In this document: positions 60,983-64,000 of the stretch, one piece after another
Position numbering within the stretch: the first letter of the stretch is position 1
Layout: each line of letters opens with the position of its first letter
Source of the DNA: Dokdonia pacifica
GTDB taxonomy: Bacteria; Bacteroidota; Bacteroidia; Flavobacteriales; Flavobacteriaceae
Direction: 5' to 3'
Assembly: GCF_900188275.1 (NCBI RefSeq)
Contig: NZ_FZNY01000001.1
Span: 992,001 to 1,056,000, forward strand
DNA length: 64,000 nucleotides
Made by a program: the position numbers and the translations under genes
The notes under the pieces: model-generated
Seen by the model: only the letters and a program-made list of their open reading frames with translations
Databases searched by the model: none
What the model was told of the DNA's origin: nothing

Positions 60983-62674
60983 ATGCGATGGAACTTAAAA
61001 CCTGTACAAAATTCTGAAAACGTACAAACTCTTTCTCAAGCCTTACACGTTGATCCTATTATCGCACAACTTTTAATAGAAAGAAATATTGATAGTTTTG
61101 ATAAAGCAAAACAATTTTTTAGACCTTCATTAGACGAACTCCATGATCCATTTCTTATGAAAGATATGGAGAAAGCCGTTACACGTATTGAACAAGCTAT
61201 CGCACAAGAAGAAAACATACTCGTTTATGGAGATTATGATGTAGATGGCACCACAAGTGTCGCATTAATGTCTTCCTATTTAAAAACAATTCACCCCGCT
61301 ATTGCAACTTATATTCCAGATCGATACGCAGAAGGGTATGGAGTTTCCTATATGGGTATTGATTATGCATCAGATAATGATATTACTCTTATCATTGCAT
61401 TAGATTGTGGTGTAAAAGCAATAGATAAAGTAGCCTATGCAAAAGAAAAAGGGATTGATTTTATTATCTGTGATCATCACCGCCCTGGACCGCAATTACC
61501 AGATGCTATTGCTGTTTTAGATCCTAAACGTGAGGATTGCGAGTATCCATATGATGAGTTGTGTGGTTGTGGAGTAGGATTTAAATTAATAAGTGCGCTT
61601 TCGCGAAAGCGTAATCAGCCATTTTCAGAGCTTCATCCATACCTAGATCTTGTTGCCACCGCAATAGGTGCAGATATTGTTCCTATTACGGGTGAAAATA
61701 GAATCCTTGCGTATTATGGTCTTGAAGTAATCAATACAGCTCCTCGGGCAGGCTTTAAAGCGATCATACATCAACTCAAAAAAGATACCCTTACCATTAC
61801 AGATGTTGTTTTTATCATCGCACCACGTATCAATGCTGCTGGACGTATGAAACATGGAAATCATGCAGTAGCACTACTCATAGAAGAAGACGATCATACC
61901 GCACAGAATTATGCTGTCGAAATAGAACAATACAATTCAGACCGTAAAGAGGCAGATAAAGCAATTACAGAAGAGGCACTAGTTCAAATTCAAAAAAACA
62001 ACGAAACAGAGAGAAAAACAACCGTTGTGTATCAAGAAGATTGGCACAAAGGTGTGATAGGTATTGTTGCCTCTAGACTTACTGAAACCTATTATCGTCC
62101 TACATTAGTTTTTACAAAAAGTGGTGAAAATCTTGCCGCCTCTGCTAGATCTGTAAAAGGATTTGATGTCTATAATGCATTGCATCAGTGTGAAGAGTTT
62201 ATAGAGCAATTTGGAGGTCATAAATATGCCGCAGGACTGACCTTAAAAGAAGAAAATTACGAAGCATTTAAACAACGCTTTGAAGAGGTAGTAAAAGCAT
62301 CATGTGAAGAACGATTATTGATTCCAGAAATCACCATAGATGCCAAAATTAATCTTACTGATATTACACCAAAGTTTTATCGTATTTTAAAACAATTTGC
62401 TCCCTTTGGACCTGGTAATATGAAACCTACCTTTATGACAGAAAATCTTGTAGATACAGGATATGGAAAAAAAGTAGGCGCAGACGAATCACATCTTAAA
62501 GTAACGGTTACCCAAAATAATACAGGGCCACGCATAGGAGGCATTGGTTTTGGACTAGGAAATGCATATGATCTCATTAGTAATAAAAAACCATTTAGTG
62601 CAGCTTATGTACTAGATGAAAATACATGGAATGGTGAAGTAAGTTTACAATTACGAATAAAAGACATTAAATAA
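60983..62674 (+). CDS. recJ: Single-stranded-DNA-specific exonuclease RecJ
   Basis: A 563-residue 5'-3' exonuclease. DHH-family motifs are intact: YGDYDVDGTTSVALM (motif I, metal-binding D), IALDCGVKAI, then FIICDHHRPGPQLPDA (DHH), and DDHTAQ, with the DHHA1 and OB-like C-terminal parts (SARSVKGFDVYNALHQCEEFIEQFGGHKYAAGLTL) that position the ssDNA. It acts in RecF-type recombination and mismatch repair. The start is 3 bp after the SPOR gene and the GldL-like peptide is 2 bp after its stop. Palindrome at 61599-61608, read as ALSRKR. Confidence 0.96.
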   Translation: MRWNLKPVQNSENVQTLSQALHVDPIIAQLLIERNIDSFDKAKQFFRPSLDELHDPFLMKDMEKAVTRIEQAIAQEENILVYGDYDVDGTTSVALMSSYLKTIHPAIATYIPDRYAEGYGVSYMGIDYASDNDITLIIALDCGVKAIDKVAYAKEKGIDFIICDHHRPGPQLPDAIAVLDPKREDCEYPYDELCGCGVGFKLISALSRKRNQPFSELHPYLDLVATAIGADIVPITGENRILAYYGLEVINTAPRAGFKAIIHQLKKDTLTITDVVFIIAPRINAAGRMKHGNHAVALLIEEDDHTAQNYAVEIEQYNSDRKEADKAITEEALVQIQKNNETERKTTVVYQEDWHKGVIGIVASRLTETYYRPTLVFTKSGENLAASARSVKGFDVYNALHQCEEFIEQFGGHKYAAGLTLKEENYEAFKQRFEEVVKASCEERLLIPEITIDAKINLTDITPKFYRILKQFAPFGPGNMKPTFMTENLVDTGYGKKVGADESHLKVTVTQNNTGPRIGGIGFGLGNAYDLISNKKPFSAAYVLDENTWNGEVSLQLRIKDIK

Positions 62675-62676
62675 CT

Positions 62677-62874
62677 ATGAAAGTAAAACATATACTCGCA
62701 TTATTCTTGATCGCATATATTGTGATGACTGTAGGGGCACTATTAAAAGTTATGCATTGGCCTTATGGGAATGAACTCATTACATTTTCTACAGTATTAA
62801 AAGTAATTGCGGCCTTAACTGCTATATGGAAGGTCTTCACCATGCAAAGCTTCAAAGACTTTCTGAATAAATAG
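62677..62874 (+). CDS. GldL-like small membrane peptide
   Basis: A 65-residue peptide with two predicted helices (KVKHILALFLIAYIVMTVGALL and LITFSTVLKVIAALTAIWKVF). The middle KVMHWPYGNEL resembles the HWPG region of GldL, the inner-membrane subunit of the type IX secretion and gliding motor, but the rest of GldL (about 200 residues) is missing, so this is not the motor subunit. Small HWP-containing peptides occur near recJ in other Flavobacteriia. It starts 2 bp after recJ and is probably co-translated. Role unknown. Confidence 0.7.
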   Translation: MKVKHILALFLIAYIVMTVGALLKVMHWPYGNELITFSTVLKVIAALTAIWKVFTMQSFKDFLNK

Positions 62875-62882
62875 AGAAGAGA

Positions 62883-63815
62883 TTACTTAATAAATGCTAA
62901 AATCATCTGTACAATTTCCTGTGGCTTCTCTTCTTGAATAAAATGCTTTGCCTCTAGAATATGTACATCTTCATCGTTTATTCCTAAATCCTTCTGAATA
63001 GCTACTTGCTGTGGTTCAAGTTTTAAGAATGTGTCATTCTTTCCCCAAATAATTGTAGTAGGCGTATCCATTTTTTGAATCATAGGCTGATACTCTGGAA
63101 GTTCATTACAAGTTTGTGTAAAAAAGTAATACATAGCTCGAGTTTTCCCTTCTTTAAGTGGTCGTTTATACCCTTCTATGTCTGTTTTATTTAAGTTGTT
63201 TTCTGTGAGTCCTTCTTTAAAAAGACCCTTCAACATCATATTTGTTGTAATACCATTACGATAACCCCACATAGCCACGCGTGCCATAAATCCTGGTTCA
63301 AAACGTATAGGAGGGTCAAACCCTTCTTCATAAATAATGGTATTTAAAATAACTAAATGATTTACTTTATCCGAAGCTTGTTCTAAAAGTTCCCAAGTCC
63401 ACAAACCTCCAGCATCATGCATTACGTGTGTCCAAGAATCTATATGAAGATGGTCTAATAATTCTAATAATCGTTGTGCATGCATCTCTTCAGAATAAAT
63501 CTCATAGCCTTCTGGAGAATCACTATTTCCAAAGCCTAGCATATCTGGCGCAATCACACGATAGCCACTATCTACTAATGGATCTATCATTTTACGATAT
63601 AACCATCCTGACGTTGGAACTCCATGTAATAAGACAATAACAGGACCTTCACCTTTGTCTATATATTTTATAACACCATCTCTTGAAGTATACGATTTTT
63701 GCTGTGCTCTAAAACTATCATACGTTATTTGTTCTGGTCTCATAGTAGTTGACTGATAAGGTTTACAAGCCGTGAAAAATAAAACAAAAGATAATATTGT
63801 AAGAATGTATCGCAT
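62883..63815 (-). CDS. Alpha/beta-hydrolase lipoprotein, haloalkane dehalogenase-like
   Basis: A 310-residue lipoprotein (lipobox FFTAC at about residues 13-17). The oxyanion HGVPTSGW (64-71) and the IAPDMLGFGNSD stretch are the start of the fold; the nucleophile is D134 in THVMHDAGGLWTWEL (the HDxGG form of haloalkane dehalogenases, where esterases have Ser). H291 in AKHFIQEEKP completes the triad, with the acid in WGKNDTF. This points to a dehalogenase or a related epoxide hydrolase-like activity on an unknown substrate, possibly outside the cytosol. Convergent with the recJ operon. Confidence 0.85.
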   Translation of the reverse strand: MRYILTILSFVLFFTACKPYQSTTMRPEQITYDSFRAQQKSYTSRDGVIKYIDKGEGPVIVLLHGVPTSGWLYRKMIDPLVDSGYRVIAPDMLGFGNSDSPEGYEIYSEEMHAQRLLELLDHLHIDSWTHVMHDAGGLWTWELLEQASDKVNHLVILNTIIYEEGFDPPIRFEPGFMARVAMWGYRNGITTNMMLKGLFKEGLTENNLNKTDIEGYKRPLKEGKTRAMYYFFTQTCNELPEYQPMIQKMDTPTTIIWGKNDTFLKLEPQQVAIQKDLGINDEDVHILEAKHFIQEEKPQEIVQMILAFIK

Positions 63816-63842
63816 AACTCTTAATTTCTATAAATATACACC

Positions 63843-64000
63843 TTAGTCTTGAGTAGGCTCAAATTTCTTAATTAAAAACGATGTTCCATCAAAAACACCA
63901 TAGGTATAATGATCAATCCAATCTCCTATATTAAAATAAGTAGATTGTTCTCCTACTTTAATTTCCATAGGTAAGTGACGATGTCCAAAAACAAAGTAGT
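63843..64000 (-). CDS. lpxH: LpxH-like UDP-2,3-diacylglucosamine hydrolase (N-terminus cut by window edge)
   Basis: I read 52 codons from the stop (63843-63845) to the edge: YFVFGHRHLPMEIKVGEQ, then STYFNIGDWIDHYTYGVFDG and the end SFLIKKFEPTQD. The GHRH at the start is the late metal-binding GHxH of calcineurin-like phosphoesterases, and FNIGDWIDHYTYGVFDG resembles the C-terminus of Bacteroidota LpxH, which removes UMP from UDP-2,3-diacylglucosamine in lipid A synthesis. Related phosphatases share GHxH, so the label is moderate. The N-terminal part lies outside the window. Confidence 0.68.
   Translation of the reverse strand, partial: YFVFGHRHLPMEIKVGEQSTYFNIGDWIDHYTYGVFDGTSFLIKKFEPTQD

Larger units (their letters stand above)
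875..61608. repeat. Highly iterated palindrome TTTCGCGAAA, 22 copies
   Basis: Exact copies of TTTCGCGAAA at 875, 990, 4706, 5207, 8871, 11308, 17556, 18923, 20628, 22159, 24682, 24791, 29998, 37929, 39136, 42686, 46873, 50923, 54327, 58793, 58894 and 61599. Sixteen are in genes and six are intergenic. Most extend to GCTTTCGCGAAAGC on both sides. Near-copies (TTCGCGC, TTGCGCG and so on) are at about 14678, 15303, 17690, 40621. I list the range because the copies are one dispersed repeat; the individual intergenic ones are separate entries. Confidence 0.9.

Noticed and set aside
875-61608. TTTCGCGAAA copies as Rho-independent terminators
   Set aside because: Most copies are inside genes, stems are short (7-8 bp) with no loop, and no T-run follows.
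1-64000. CRISPR array or Cas genes
   Set aside because: No regularly spaced direct repeats and no Cas-like proteins were seen. The dispersed palindrome is not spaced regularly.
1-64000. Intact insertion sequence, prophage or integrase
   Set aside because: No transposase, recombinase or phage structural gene was found. The DUF559 unit has repeats but no transposase.

Overview
The window is AT-rich chromosomal DNA from a member of the Bacteroidota, most likely a marine Flavobacteriaceae. The support is: promoter -7 boxes of the TAnnTTTG type, a type IX secretion C-terminal signal, a GldL-like peptide, OmpA with thrombospondin type-3 repeats, a Mg-type HemB, head-GIN adhesin-like proteins and many SusD-free lipoproteins. 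I see no CRISPR array, rRNA, prophage or intact insertion sequence. The reading is mostly core genome.

Layout. 1-7.7 kb: an edge-truncated PA0069-type radical SAM protein, a Tat-exported Gfo/Idh/MocA oxidoreductase, then a minus-strand group with HemJ, an NtrY-like histidine kinase, a crotonase and a head-GIN protein. 7-15.7 kb (minus strand): an outer-membrane barrel, a very large BNR/VPS10-type protein, a MATE exporter, ferrochelatase HemH, a ThuA-domain lipoprotein and an AraC-type regulator. 15.8-26.5 kb: a heme operon, hemA-hemC-(DUF559)hemD-hemE-DUF6973-like-EI24-hemF, then hemB and a c-type cytochrome; a helicase is convergent to hemF and divergent from hemB. With hemH and hemJ, every step from glutamyl-tRNA to heme except GltX and HemL lies in this one window. 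26.6-36.3 kb: sodA, an AddA-like helicase-nuclease, kbl, ompA and an AddB-like nuclease. 36.3-42.5 kb: an AT-rich lipoprotein, short RadC, tRNA-Ala(GGC), a double-UspA protein, GNAT, MATE and a Na+/H+ antiporter with an RCK domain. 42.7-50 kb: a lactonase-like MBL enzyme, a subtilisin lipoprotein, an M1 aminopeptidase and a T9SS-sorted BNR protein. 50-55.2 kb (minus): ileS, a DksA-like gene, a DUF4097-like gene and lspA. 55.4-64 kb: two tandem paralogous lipoproteins, an AhpD-like protein, OsmC, a secreted SPOR protein, recJ, a GldL-like peptide, a dehalogenase-like alpha/beta hydrolase and an edge-truncated LpxH.

The two strongest unusual signals are repeat systems. First, the palindrome TTTCGCGAAA occurs 22 times by my count, in genes (all three in-gene phases, most often read as AFAKA) and between genes, which is far above chance and resembles the cyanobacterial HIP1 phenomenon. 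Second, a DUF559 endonuclease-like ORF bounded by about 30-bp inverted repeats sits directly against hemD, in frame with it, so that the right repeat supplies the likely hemD start codon; a third copy of the same repeat is inserted in frame inside hemD itself. Other points of interest are an isoleucyl-tRNA synthetase with a GxHH in place of the HxGH signature, an SF2 helicase with two predicted membrane helices, and a 50-bp perfect palindrome between hemJ and its neighbour.
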